Assembly (NCBI RefSeq): GCF_900129725.1
Contig: NZ_FQWQ01000003.1
Coordinates: 1 to 64,000 of the forward strand
Length of the DNA stretch: 64,000 nt
From: Chryseolinea serpens
GTDB lineage: Bacteria > Bacteroidota > Bacteroidia > Cytophagales > Cyclobacteriaceae
Direction: 5' to 3'
In this document: positions 45,589 through 54,277 of the stretch, in pieces
Layout of the letters: each line of letters starts with the position of its first letter
Numbering within the stretch: position 1 is the stretch's first letter
Program-made: the position numbers and the translations under genes
The notes under the pieces: generated by a model
What the model saw: only the letters and a program-made list of their open reading frames with translations
Database searches by the model: none
Told to the model about the DNA's origin: nothing

Positions 45589-46787
45589 TGAACGCGTTTA
45601 TCATTGATGGAATTCGGACTCCAATTGGAAATTTAGGAGGAAGCCTTTCTTCTGTACGGACGGATGATTTGGCCGCATTGGTGATCAAAGAATTGTTGAA
45701 GCGCAATCCGGACGTGCCGGCAAGTGCCATCGATGAGGTAATCTTTGGTTGCGTCAATCAGGCAGGCGATGACAATCGAAATGTTGCAAGAATGGCTTTA
45801 CTCCTTGCTGGGCTTCCGCATTCGGTTCCCGGTGAAACGGTAAATCGTTTGTGTGCCTCTGGAATGAGTGCTGTGGTCAACGCTGCACGTGCGATAAATA
45901 ATAATGACGGCGACATCTACCTGGCCGGAGGCGTCGAGAATATGACCAGAGGCCCATACGTGATTTCTAAAAGCGCAAAGCCTTACGGAGGCGATGCTCA
46001 GATGTTTGATAGCAGCTTCGGGTGGCGTTTTGTAAATCCGTTGATGGAGTCAATGTATGGCGTGGATCCAATGGGTGTGACTGCCGAAAAGGTGGCGGAG
46101 TTGTATGGGGTCAGCCGCGACGATCAAGATTTGTTTGCATTCAGGTCGCAGAAGAAGGCGAATGTTTCCTCAGAAAGACTTGCCGCGGAAATCGTTCCAG
46201 TAAAATTCATAGGAAAGAAGGGTGAGGTCACTGTTTTCGACTCGGATGAATTCAGGAAACCAGGAACCACGATTGAAGCACTAAGTAAGTTGCGACCAGC
46301 CTTCAAGAAAGAAGCTGGTACAGTTACGGCGGGAAACTCATCGGGTTTGAATGATGGTGCGGTAGCGATATTAATTGCTTCTGAACGTGCTCTTGAAAAA
46401 TATAATCTTAGGCCACTGGCGAAAATTGTTGCAAACTCTGCCATGGGCGTAAAGCCTGAGATTATGGGAATTGGTCCTGTGGATGCGACGAGGAAAGTCC
46501 TTGCAAAAAGTAAGTTGACTTTAGATGAAATAGGTGTTATCGAGTTAAATGAAGCATTTGCGGCACAATGCCTGGCCTGCATTCGTGAATTGGGTTTGAG
46601 TGACGATGATCCGAGAATAAACATAAATGGTGGTGCTATTGCTCTTGGCCATCCGTTGGGAATGACGGGTGCAAGGATCATACTTAGCGCAGCCATGGAA
46701 CTTCAAAGAAGAAACGAAAGATATGCTTTGGCGACAATGTGTGTAGGCGTTGGCCAGGGATCTGCCGTGGTGTTAGAAAGGGTTTGA
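45588..46787 (+). CDS. pcaF: 3-oxoadipyl-CoA/acetyl-CoA thiolase
   Basis: A 399-residue thiolase with IIDGIRTPIGNLGGSL at the N-terminus, active-site Cys89 in NRLCASGMSAV, AGNSSGLNDGA, the catalytic His in NGGAIALGHPLGMTGAR, and the second Cys in TMCVGVGQGSA. It cleaves 3-oxoadipyl-CoA to succinyl-CoA and acetyl-CoA, the last step of the pathway. PcaF is assigned by context; general acetyl-CoA acyltransferases look similar. Confidence 0.93.
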   Translation: MNAFIIDGIRTPIGNLGGSLSSVRTDDLAALVIKELLKRNPDVPASAIDEVIFGCVNQAGDDNRNVARMALLLAGLPHSVPGETVNRLCASGMSAVVNAARAINNNDGDIYLAGGVENMTRGPYVISKSAKPYGGDAQMFDSSFGWRFVNPLMESMYGVDPMGVTAEKVAELYGVSRDDQDLFAFRSQKKANVSSERLAAEIVPVKFIGKKGEVTVFDSDEFRKPGTTIEALSKLRPAFKKEAGTVTAGNSSGLNDGAVAILIASERALEKYNLRPLAKIVANSAMGVKPEIMGIGPVDATRKVLAKSKLTLDEIGVIELNEAFAAQCLACIRELGLSDDDPRININGGAIALGHPLGMTGARIILSAAMELQRRNERYALATMCVGVGQGSAVVLERV

Positions 46788-46818
46788 CAAGCCCTCAGAA
46801 TTTTGTCAATAGAATGCT

Positions 46819-48174
46819 ATGAAAGAAATAGAACGATTGACCGCGGAACAAGCGGCGCAGATGGTTAAAGATGGCGACGTTTTACTCGTTGGTGGTTTTG
46901 GAATGACAGGAAATCCTGTACATCTATTACATGCCTTAGCAAAGACGTCTACAAGGAATTTGACCTATATAGCAAACAATGTTGGTGAACCAAATCTTGG
47001 AGGTGGAAAGTTGCTGCTTAATGGGCAGATCCAAAAAATGATTGGCTCATTTTTTACGAGCAACCCAGATGCGGTAAAGGCTGCACAATCCGGAAGGGTC
47101 CAGTATGAGCTTTTGCCCCAGGGAACACTTGCAGAAGCTATTCGCGCGGGAGGGGCGGGCCTAGGTGGTTTCTATACGCCAACCTCAGTAGGGACTTTGA
47201 TAGCAAAAGGCAAGGAAACGAAGATAATCAATGACAAAGAGTATGTTTTTGAAAAAGCGCTTAAAGGTAACGTGGCATTTGTGAGGGCATGGAAAGCAGA
47301 TACTGCGGGCAACTTGCAGTATCGAATGACCGAGCAGAATTTTAATAAAGCAATGGCCACGGCGGCGGATCTTGTTATTGCCGAAGTCGAGCAGATCGTT
47401 CCGCTAGGCGGGATAAATCCGGAGGATATTCATACACCATGTTGCTATGTTGACTACCTGGTTGAGGCAAAGCTTTCCATAGATCACTTAGGGACTTCGG
47501 CATCTGTGAAATCAAGCTTGAAGAAGGTGGATGAGCAGCGCATGAACATGGTTAAGAGAGCATTCATAGAACTACGAAAAGGAGATGTTGTCAATTTAGG
47601 GATCGGCATTCCAACTCTGATAGCAGATTTGATCAAGCCGGAACACGGGATTATTCTGCATACCGAAAATGGAATGCTGGGCGTTGGGCCAGAACCTGAG
47701 GGAGATGCGGGTGCCCTGAACTACCCGGTTAACGCTGGCAAAATACCGGTGACAGCCTTAACCGGATGCAGCTACTTCGATAGTGCTGATTCATTTGCTA
47801 TGATTCGAGGTAATCATGTGGACGTGGCAATTATGGGAGGGCTTGAAGTCGATGAAAACGCCAACCTTGCCAATTGGGCCGTGCCAGGCAAACCATTGCT
47901 CGGAGTTGGTGGTGCCATGGATCTGGCTTCTGGGGCGAAGCGACTGATCATAACGATGGCCCATACAAATGCGGATGGAAGTCCGAAAATTGTTCCATGG
48001 TGCACGCTTCCCCTGACGGCAACTAATGCCGTCGATTTGGTGATCACTGATCTAGCGGTTTTTAATTTTCAAAATGGTAAACTTTGTCTTATTGAACTGA
48101 TGCCCGATGCGACACTGGACGAAGTTCAATCAAAAACCTCTGCGAGTTTTGAAAACAAGCTTTGTATTGAATAG
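46819..48174 (+). CDS. Fused 3-oxoadipate CoA-transferase (A and B subunits)
   Basis: A 451-residue single-chain CoA transferase. Residues 1-~232 are the A subunit ([30 protein letters not shown]) and ~242-451 the B subunit, with the catalytic glutamate in [10 protein letters not shown] (Glu283). Other bacteria usually encode PcaI and PcaJ separately; here they are joined by a short linker, in the same order as in the mitochondrial SCOT enzyme. It transfers CoA from succinyl-CoA to 3-oxoadipate. The position after pcaF supports this; acetoacetate is an alternative substrate. Confidence 0.88.
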   Translation: MKEIERLTAEQAAQMVKDGDVLLVGGFGMTGNPVHLLHALAKTSTRNLTYIANNVGEPNLGGGKLLLNGQIQKMIGSFFTSNPDAVKAAQSGRVQYELLPQGTLAEAIRAGGAGLGGFYTPTSVGTLIAKGKETKIINDKEYVFEKALKGNVAFVRAWKADTAGNLQYRMTEQNFNKAMATAADLVIAEVEQIVPLGGINPEDIHTPCCYVDYLVEAKLSIDHLGTSASVKSSLKKVDEQRMNMVKRAFIELRKGDVVNLGIGIPTLIADLIKPEHGIILHTENGMLGVGPEPEGDAGALNYPVNAGKIPVTALTGCSYFDSADSFAMIRGNHVDVAIMGGLEVDENANLANWAVPGKPLLGVGGAMDLASGAKRLIITMAHTNADGSPKIVPWCTLPLTATNAVDLVITDLAVFNFQNGKLCLIELMPDATLDEVQSKTSASFENKLCIE

Positions 48175-48234
48175 GACAAAAGGAACCGTTAATGTTCAGG
48201 CGGTCTCGTCAGTGCTGACCAATCGGAAGTCATG

Positions 48235-48249
48235 ACTGTTCAGAACAGT
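48235..48249. promoter_or_regulatory. Small palindrome upstream of the second esterase
   Basis: ACTGTTC-A-GAACAGT is a 15-bp inverted repeat in the 214-bp spacer between the CoA transferase and the second carboxylesterase. It may be an operator for that gene. Chance cannot be excluded. Confidence 0.3.
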
Positions 48250-48388
48250 TGCCGCTGCATTAGATTGTATTTTTGGTTATAGGTATTGAGGAGTAACTTT
48301 TAAAGCCTCATCAATATAGATTGGATTACACGATCAACTTAACAATAAATAGCGTAGTCGAACTAAAAGTTTACTAAACCGAATAAGT

Positions 48389-50047
48389 ATGAAGTCTTTG
48401 AACCGACGACAATTTGTAACAAGGATGTCGCTCTCTGCGGTCGCTGCAGCTACATTCTCCAAAACAGGATATTCCGCCCCGGGCTATTTTGCCCGGACCA
48501 AGATGGCAGAGGAATTTGTTGATATCGAAACTTCGTACGGCAAGATTCGAGGAATCAGGACAGAGGGGGTGAATATTTTCAAAGGAATACCGTATGGTGG
48601 GAGAATTTCTGGAGACCGAAGGTTTCGTCGGCCGGCCCCTCTGGAGCCTTGGGCAGGTGTGAAGGAGACAATACAATTAGGCGCTCCGGCGATTCAGTCT
48701 CCCAGACGAGGTGAACCAGATCCATCAGAGGATTGTCTTTTTCTAAACGTGTGGACGCCTGCCAACGATAATAAGAAACGTCCCGTTATGTTCTACAATC
48801 ACGGTGGCGGATATGTCATTGGTTCAGGTGGATCCGGAGGGCAGGACGGTGCCAACCTGGCCAGGAATTTTGATGTCGTTGTCGTGGAGACTAACCATCG
48901 GCTGGGCCTGCTTGGATTTTTATACCTGGATGAGATTGCTGGATCAGATTATGCAGGTTCAGGCAATATGGGTGTGTTGGATATCACCGAGGGGTTAAAG
49001 TGGGTGAACAAAAACATTGTTGAATTCGGAGGTGATCCAAACAACGTGATGATTTGGGGCGAGTCAGGAGGAGGAGCAAAAACGTCCTGCCTATATGCTA
49101 TGCCAGAAGCCTCTCCATTCTTTAATAAAGCGTCCATCGAAAGCGGACCAGGTGTTCGCATGACTGCCCGTGAAACAGCGGCTGAGACCACGGCAAAGGT
49201 TTTGAAGGAGTTGAATATTAGCCCCAAAGATTGGCGAAAGCTGCTCGATGTTTCGGCAGTCGATTTGCTCACCGTGCAATCAAAGTTTTCGTTTGTAGCA
49301 CCACATCTTGAAAAAAATAAACCGATGTTTGGCTTCGGTCCCGTTGTAGATGGTATCGTACTACCTAATCACCCTTTCGATCCCACGGCTCCTAATATAT
49401 CCCGTGACAAGCCTCTTATGACGGGGTGGAATGAAGACGAGTATACATTTTTTGCTTGGGAAAGGAAGGACACCAGCGCCTTCACAATGGACTTTGCTGG
49501 CTTGCAGACCAGACTGGAACCTCAGTATGGGGCGGACGCAAAGAAAATAATCGAAACATATCGGAAGTCAAGACCCAACGCTTCGGCACCTGATATCTTT
49601 GTAGCGATTTCGTCGATTACCATGATGGGACTTGGCTCAATTGATATCGCCGAGAAGAAAGCCAAACAGAATGGGGCGCCAGTTTACTTATATAATTTTG
49701 GTTATAAGTCTGATATGAAGATCCCCGGAACAGACTACCCGATGGGTACACCTCATGCCATGGACATCTCATTTAAGTTCAACAATGAGGTTCCGCCAAA
49801 AGCTGGAGAGCCTCCAAGAATGGGATTTGGCGGCAGTAAGCCTGATCGCTTCATCGCCTCGCACAATATGGCAGCTCTTTGGACTGGATTTGCCAGAACG
49901 GGGAAACCAACCGCTGAGAATCTGCCGGCGTGGCCAGCCTATAATTTGAAGGACAGACCGACGATGCGAATAGACACCAAGTGCGAAGTGATCAACGATC
50001 GATTTAGCGAGGAGGTAGATGTTTGGAAGTCGATCGGAAAATTTTGA
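48389..50047 (+). CDS. Type B carboxylesterase, secreted (paralog 2)
   Basis: A 552-residue paralog of the esterase at 31606, with the same blocks in the same order: Tat-like NRRQFVTRMSLSAVAAAT, FKGIPYGGRISGDRRFRRPAPLEPW, EDCLFLNVWTP, HGGG, GESGGG, and the C-terminal MRIDTKCEV with DVWKSIGKF. The two proteins are nearly co-linear end to end. They probably arose by duplication and now border the hydroxycinnamate/pca region on both sides. Probable role: extracytoplasmic hydrolysis of esters of aromatic acids. Confidence 0.87.
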   Translation: MKSLNRRQFVTRMSLSAVAAATFSKTGYSAPGYFARTKMAEEFVDIETSYGKIRGIRTEGVNIFKGIPYGGRISGDRRFRRPAPLEPWAGVKETIQLGAPAIQSPRRGEPDPSEDCLFLNVWTPANDNKKRPVMFYNHGGGYVIGSGGSGGQDGANLARNFDVVVVETNHRLGLLGFLYLDEIAGSDYAGSGNMGVLDITEGLKWVNKNIVEFGGDPNNVMIWGESGGGAKTSCLYAMPEASPFFNKASIESGPGVRMTARETAAETTAKVLKELNISPKDWRKLLDVSAVDLLTVQSKFSFVAPHLEKNKPMFGFGPVVDGIVLPNHPFDPTAPNISRDKPLMTGWNEDEYTFFAWERKDTSAFTMDFAGLQTRLEPQYGADAKKIIETYRKSRPNASAPDIFVAISSITMMGLGSIDIAEKKAKQNGAPVYLYNFGYKSDMKIPGTDYPMGTPHAMDISFKFNNEVPPKAGEPPRMGFGGSKPDRFIASHNMAALWTGFARTGKPTAENLPAWPAYNLKDRPTMRIDTKCEVINDRFSEEVDVWKSIGKF

Positions 50048-50622
50048 TGTAATCCATATCACTTCAAAAGATATCGCGATGCTAGTTTAGCGACAAGCCA
50101 TATCTATCTGTCTAGACAGGGGCGCGTAGCGGTATGAAAGGGAGATGACAATGAGGAGTTGCAATTTTCTAGCTTCAAATTCCACGTATTTCATTTTTGT
50201 AGATAACTTTCTATTTGCAAATCCCGTTTGTGGCTTTGAAACACGTTATTCCCGGTAGCCTCTGAGCAATCAAGCTATCGGGTTTCGCTTTTTAAGGGCT
50301 TCTGCCGATAGTTTGACAGAAGAAGAAAGAACAAAGGAATTCAACGGGTTCACCTTATTCAAATCAAATAAAGTTGGGGAATGGTTTGGAATGCGACGGC
50401 GATGATGTAAAACTCAAGCTTCTCAATTTTTCGTTGTATTTACCAATGATATACTACAGTATACCAACATACTGTAGTATAGTAGTTACTAATGTATACT
50501 AAAAGTACATACATTAGCTAAAAAAGGAAGTCAAATCAAAGATGTTGTGAAGTACATCCTCGTGTTCACGATGGCCCAAGGCCAACAGGGAAGAACTCAA
50601 AAGAATTAACAACAGGTCAGAT
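50048..50622. promoter_or_regulatory. Intergenic gap with a 13-bp-arm operator-like hairpin
   Basis: About 575 bp without a recognisable gene. Near its end TATACTACAGTAT (50450-50462) and ATACTGTAGTATA (50469-50481) are exact inverted repeats with a six-base spacer, followed by TAGTTACTAATGTATACTA, which repeats the GTATACTA core. The array is 140-175 bp upstream of the truncated DsbA/FrnE gene and looks like an operator for a dimeric repressor. The rest shows nothing I can name. Confidence 0.45.
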
Positions 50623-50824
50623 ATGGAAAATAAAATGAAAGTTGAGATATGGAGCGATGTGATGTGTCCATTCTGTTATATCGGAAAACGAAAATTTGAA
50701 AGTGCATTATCGCAATTTCCGCATAAAGACGAAGTGCAAGTGATATGGAAGAGCTTTCAACTCGCCCCGGAAATTAAAACACGAATTGATAAAAATATAC
50801 ATCAATTTTTGTCAGAACATAAAG
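50623..50824 (+). pseudogene. DsbA-family (FrnE-like) oxidoreductase, N-terminal fragment
   Basis: The first 67 residues of a DsbA/FrnE-like thioredoxin-fold protein: VEIWSDVMCPFCYIGKRKFE contains the CPFC active site, followed by VIWKSFQLAPEI. The reading frame then runs directly into an IS21-like element end (tip TGGAGATTCCG at 50825) and stops at 50877 after 17 residues of element-derived sequence. Full-length members have about 230 residues. The rest of the gene is not in the window. The operator-like palindrome upstream remains. Confidence 0.82.
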
Positions 50825-51034
50825 TGGAGATTCCGACCCCATTGACCACGTTGTTTCAGGAGGGCGTGACCAGCTAAAGTTACCTGAGGGACTTGAACTT
50901 CGCCTAGGTTTCGAACCCCTTGATTGCTAGACTCGTTTCTGGTCAAATGGTGGCGGAATTGGGTGGTCACGTCATCTGAAAATTGATGGTCAGGGCAAAA
51001 CGGAAAAAGATGGTCAGCCACTTCGGATTCTCCA
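50825..51034. mobile_element. IS21-like non-autonomous element, copy A (210 bp)
   Basis: A 210-bp unit with inverted tips TGGAGATTCCGACCCCATTG at the left and, read inward from the right end, TGGAGAATCCGAAGTGGCTG. Several GGTCA/TGACC subrepeats follow each tip. It is a diverged member, opposite in orientation to the copies at 51363, 54051 and 63678. It encodes no transposase. It interrupts the FrnE-like gene on its left and a nuclease-like gene on its right. No target duplication is obvious. Confidence 0.7.
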
Positions 51035-51331
51035 CATCTGCCGATTGAATTAAAAAAGTCAAATCAGATTTTGGATTGGGGAAATATAAAAAAGAACTAT
51101 ATCAGTCAGGCCCAGACCTATGCACATACAAGGGATCAAGTTGCTTTCTTTGTTGTCCTTGATCTTTCGGAGAAAGCTCCGGAAAAGCCGCCACCTAATG
51201 TTCGGGATCTTTTCAAAATCATTCACCTGGATACAAAGCACGAACTCGATATAAAATTTCCGGACTACGTGGTTTGCTTCATCATTCCAGCAAATAAGAT
51301 TTCTCCTTACAAACGCAGTACCTACAATTAA
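51035..51331 (+). pseudogene. C-terminal fragment of a nuclease-like protein
   Basis: An open frame of 98 residues begins directly after the element tip (HLPIELKKSNQ...) and ends ...IIPANKISPYKRSTYN. The opening IELKK resembles the E-x-K strand of PD-(D/E)xK nucleases, followed by YISQAQTYAHTRDQVAFFVVLDLS and FPDYVVCFIIP. This looks like the end of a larger protein cut by the element; the internal TTG at 51071 is not a credible native start. The identity of the parent protein is unknown to me. Confidence 0.55.
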
Positions 51332-51362
51332 TAATACATTCAACTTGCGGCCTTAACATTGA

Positions 51363-51570
51363 TGGAGATTCCGAGGTGGTTGACCACTTTGTTTCATAGG
51401 CCTGGGACCAGAACATTCCGGACCATGGAGCAATTTATTCCGGTGGGAATTGACCATCCCTCGTATTGACTATCTTGAAGTTATGTCTCAACACGATTGA
51501 ATCTGTGCTTACTTAACTTAAGGTGATCATGCCCTCACGAAATAAAGTGGTCAAGGGGGCGGAATCTCCA
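51363..51570. mobile_element. IS21-like non-autonomous element, copy B (208 bp)
   Basis: The ends TGGAGATTCCGAGGTGG and CGGAATCTCCA are inverted. Internal TGACC/GGTCA subrepeats occur near both ends (TTGACCACTTT left, AAAGTGGTCAA right). It has eight substitutions and one single-base gap against copy C at 54051. Same orientation as C and F. No coding capacity. Confidence 0.8.
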
Positions 51571-51738
51571 CTCTGGCAACCTTGGAAATTTTGAGGTAAA
51601 AGGCTAGGCTCAGGCTTGTTTGGCTGGCGGTCTAAGTATACTTGAGAATTTCGGTGCCCTTTAAACCTGTATCGGTATCTGCCAGGACTTTGCACAGAGA
51701 TTCGAGTGGGCTCGGCTGAATTGGATCAAAACGTTTGC

Positions 51739-52280
51739 TCATATGATGAATTGAGTTGGGTTCTGAAATCTTGCTAATTGGGATTCTAGCTCGGTTGTAA
51801 CCTTAATACAGAGTAGAAGGTATTCCTCAACATCGTCTCTACGAAGAATTCCATCGCTGTAGATCGAAGGCGGATTGTGGGTCAAATTGTTTCTAATCTT
51901 TGCCCATTCCTTAATTTCTTGGATGTCATCTTGGTGCATCTTAAATCCTTTTTGTTGGAGTTGCTTTAATTTCAAGCTAATGCCACCAGCTTTCGAGGGT
52001 GATTTTAAAATATTGTGAGCGATGTAGCCTCAAGAATGCTCTGCAGCTGGCAAAGTGTGAAATGCCAAATCACGAATGACTCCAGGTAACCGTACCAAAA
52101 TAGGTCGTCCATAATATCGTCCGCTAGTTCTGGCGAATTTATGTCATGCTCTCTCTGTACCTTAATCAAACGATCTACATGGGCTTCATCTAGTTTTTTC
52201 GCGAGGACGAACAAATCGTTAAAGTCGCTCAGCCCGAACTGCTCGGTTTGTTTTCTAAGACGTTTTAATTCTGAGCGCAT
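51739..52280 (-). pseudogene. HEPN-like protein, frameshifted
   Basis: Two minus-strand frames join into one ~180-residue protein if a single base is restored near 52028-52031. The N-terminal part MRSELKRLRKQTEQFGL ... CQLQSILE runs to the shift; the other frame continues GYIAHNILKSPSKAGG ... IKEWAKIRNNLTHNPPS. RNNLTH is the R-x4-H signature of HEPN ribonuclease-type folds. As written, translation stops soon after the shift (TAA at 52005), before the HEPN motif. It sits beside the DUF6602-type gene, divergent from it, inside the interval bounded by element copies B and C. Confidence 0.6.
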
Positions 52281-52569
52281 AATAATGTTGATCTTATAAA
52301 CCAAAGGTCGTATGTGACTGCGCAGTCTTTTTGCGCAGACGCATAGGAAAAGGCAATCCAATCTTTATTTTCTAATACGAAGGTGTAATTTGCCCATTGA
52401 AAATTCTTTCGGAGTAATGATGCAATGTTAGATATCAAGTAAGAGGTTGATATACAAAATGTTATCTCGATTTTTGAAAAAGCTTTTGATCAAATTGGCA
52501 CCACGAATTTTCGTATTTGAAATGCGAAATACCTAAAATTGGCTTGAAGATTAATATTAGGAGACAAAT

Positions 52570-53958
52570 ATGGCTAACGAGATGTTTGAAAATAGCTATG
52601 GTCAACGCGGGTGGAAAGAATTCATTCGAAATAGAAAAGACATACTTTCTGAATTTGATAGGTTGAAGGACCTGACAGAAAATAGGCCAGTGCAGACCGC
52701 GCACGGTCAAGGCGTAGAGGCATATTTGAGGAAATGGTTGGGGGAATTTCTGCCAAAAAAGTACGGAGTCACTTCTGGCTATATTATTCCCAACGTGTAT
52801 AATGACACTGGAAAAATTTATCATTATGATGTCATCATCTACAATCAGTTAGAATCACCTGTACTTTGGACCGAGGGAAACGTTGATCAAAGTGAGCAAG
52901 GCAAGGCACGTGCAATTTCAGCTAAGAATGTGGTGGCCGTTTATGAAGTCAAATCTCGCTTTACGAAACAGAACGTGTTCGACGCAATTGAGAAATTGAA
53001 CCAAATAGATGAATTCAAGGATCAATTGGCACCACTTTACACGTGCGGAATTATTTTTATTGAGTTGGTTGAGGACGATGTAAACCGTGGCGCAATTTTA
53101 AAAGAGTTGATCAAAGGAGCGAAGGTGGCAGGGTTTAACGGCGGTGTTGTACTGCGATATCAAGGTGATTTATCCTGCACAGGTTTAATCCACGTGTCGA
53201 CTTCTAAGGAGAATAATGCTTCGAATGGCCAAGTATTAACCCCGCTGGCACGGGCGATTGACACCCTTAAAATTGTCTTAACAGAAGAAGGTAGCCTACA
53301 GATAAGGGAGCAAGGAGCAGGCGCGAAGTTAACGGTGACCTCCAATAACAATTGGTCAGTTACCAAGGTGTATATGGTTTCCTATCAAGAAGGGGACAAA
53401 ATAGTCCTTTTAAGTTGGTCGAGATCTGCATTCGCTGATTTTTGTATTGAATTGTTGGCGAGACTAGAGGGGATAGCTCTAAATGATAGCAACAGGGCTA
53501 GTTTTGGGCAGGTTTTCGACAACATCGAGCGCGAGCAGGCGCGAATCCAATTGGAGAATAAACTTCAAGGAGAGGCCCACTTGAAGATACAAATTGTCAA
53601 ACAAGTGGCATCGACTGAATTGTTTGTTATCGATGACGAAGCGTCACAGGTTAAAATTCTTATCGAAGTTGAAAACATCGGTAGTGCTAAGGCGATAATT
53701 TCTGTCGACGGGTTCAAAAATCGATTTCAGTTATTGCCAAATCAGAAAGCCACTAAACAAATTGCAATTGGGTTTTCAAAGCACCAGACGGACGTGGGAA
53801 TTAGGGATATTTTGAAAGAGAGCGCCAGGGAAGTCTCATATCGGGTAGTGTATTACTCTGCGAAAGAGAGTTCTGCCGAGGGCAGGTCTGAAGGGGACTT
53901 CGTGGCAATTGAAAAAAAGATACGAATTACAGAAGCAGGAGCGGATTTTGTGGATTGA
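52570..53958 (+). CDS. DUF6602-type PD-(D/E)xK nuclease-like protein
   Basis: A 462-residue protein. The N-terminal ~150 residues match the DUF6602 pattern: HGQGVEAYLRKWLGEFLPKKYGV (Glu50), HYDVIIYN (Asp87), and NVVAVYEVKSRFT (Glu126, Lys128). Glu/Asp/ExK is the active-site set of restriction-type nucleases. The last ~130 residues look like a beta-sandwich (IKILIEVENIGSAKAIISVDGF-like strands). No restriction or methylase partner is present. It lies between two near-identical element copies with a broken HEPN gene, so a defence role is likely by context; biochemical function is not established. Confidence 0.72.
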   Translation: MANEMFENSYGQRGWKEFIRNRKDILSEFDRLKDLTENRPVQTAHGQGVEAYLRKWLGEFLPKKYGVTSGYIIPNVYNDTGKIYHYDVIIYNQLESPVLWTEGNVDQSEQGKARAISAKNVVAVYEVKSRFTKQNVFDAIEKLNQIDEFKDQLAPLYTCGIIFIELVEDDVNRGAILKELIKGAKVAGFNGGVVLRYQGDLSCTGLIHVSTSKENNASNGQVLTPLARAIDTLKIVLTEEGSLQIREQGAGAKLTVTSNNNWSVTKVYMVSYQEGDKIVLLSWSRSAFADFCIELLARLEGIALNDSNRASFGQVFDNIEREQARIQLENKLQGEAHLKIQIVKQVASTELFVIDDEASQVKILIEVENIGSAKAIISVDGFKNRFQLLPNQKATKQIAIGFSKHQTDVGIRDILKESAREVSYRVVYYSAKESSAEGRSEGDFVAIEKKIRITEAGADFVD

Positions 53959-54050
53959 GTTGACGCAACACATGCACATGCCAATCGGACCGCCGTGTGA
54001 ATGGTATTAGCGTTACAGAGGCCTCTATAAATTAATCAACAAGGTCAACT

Positions 54051-54259
54051 TGGAGATTCCGAGGTGGATGACCACTTTGTTTCGTAGGCCTGTGACCAGA
54101 ACATTCCGGACCATCGAGCAATTTATTCCGGGGGGAATTGACCATCCCTCGTATTGACGATCTTGAAGTTATGTCTCAACACGATTGAATCTGTGCTTAC
54201 TTAACTTAAGGTGATCATGCCCTCTCGAAATAAAGTGGTCAAGGGGGTCGGAATCTCTA
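54051..54259. mobile_element. IS21-like non-autonomous element, copy C (209 bp)
   Basis: Starts TGGAGATTCCGAGGTGGATG and ends TCGGAATCTCTA (one tip mismatch). Internal GGTCA/TGACC subrepeats match copy B almost throughout. It separates the DUF6602-type nuclease module from the Hachiman operon, whose last stop codon is 18 bp away. Confidence 0.8.
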
Positions 54260-54277
54260 CTGACAAGCTTCAATTAG

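Noticed and set aside
50940-51034. CRISPR-like spacing of GGTGGTCAC motifs
   Set aside because: The repeated motif is part of transposon ends with inverted partners, not a repeat-spacer array.
51513-51695. Minus-strand 60-codon open frame across the end of element copy B
   Set aside because: Half of it is element tip sequence (the same APLTTLF-type translation appears at other copies); not a gene.
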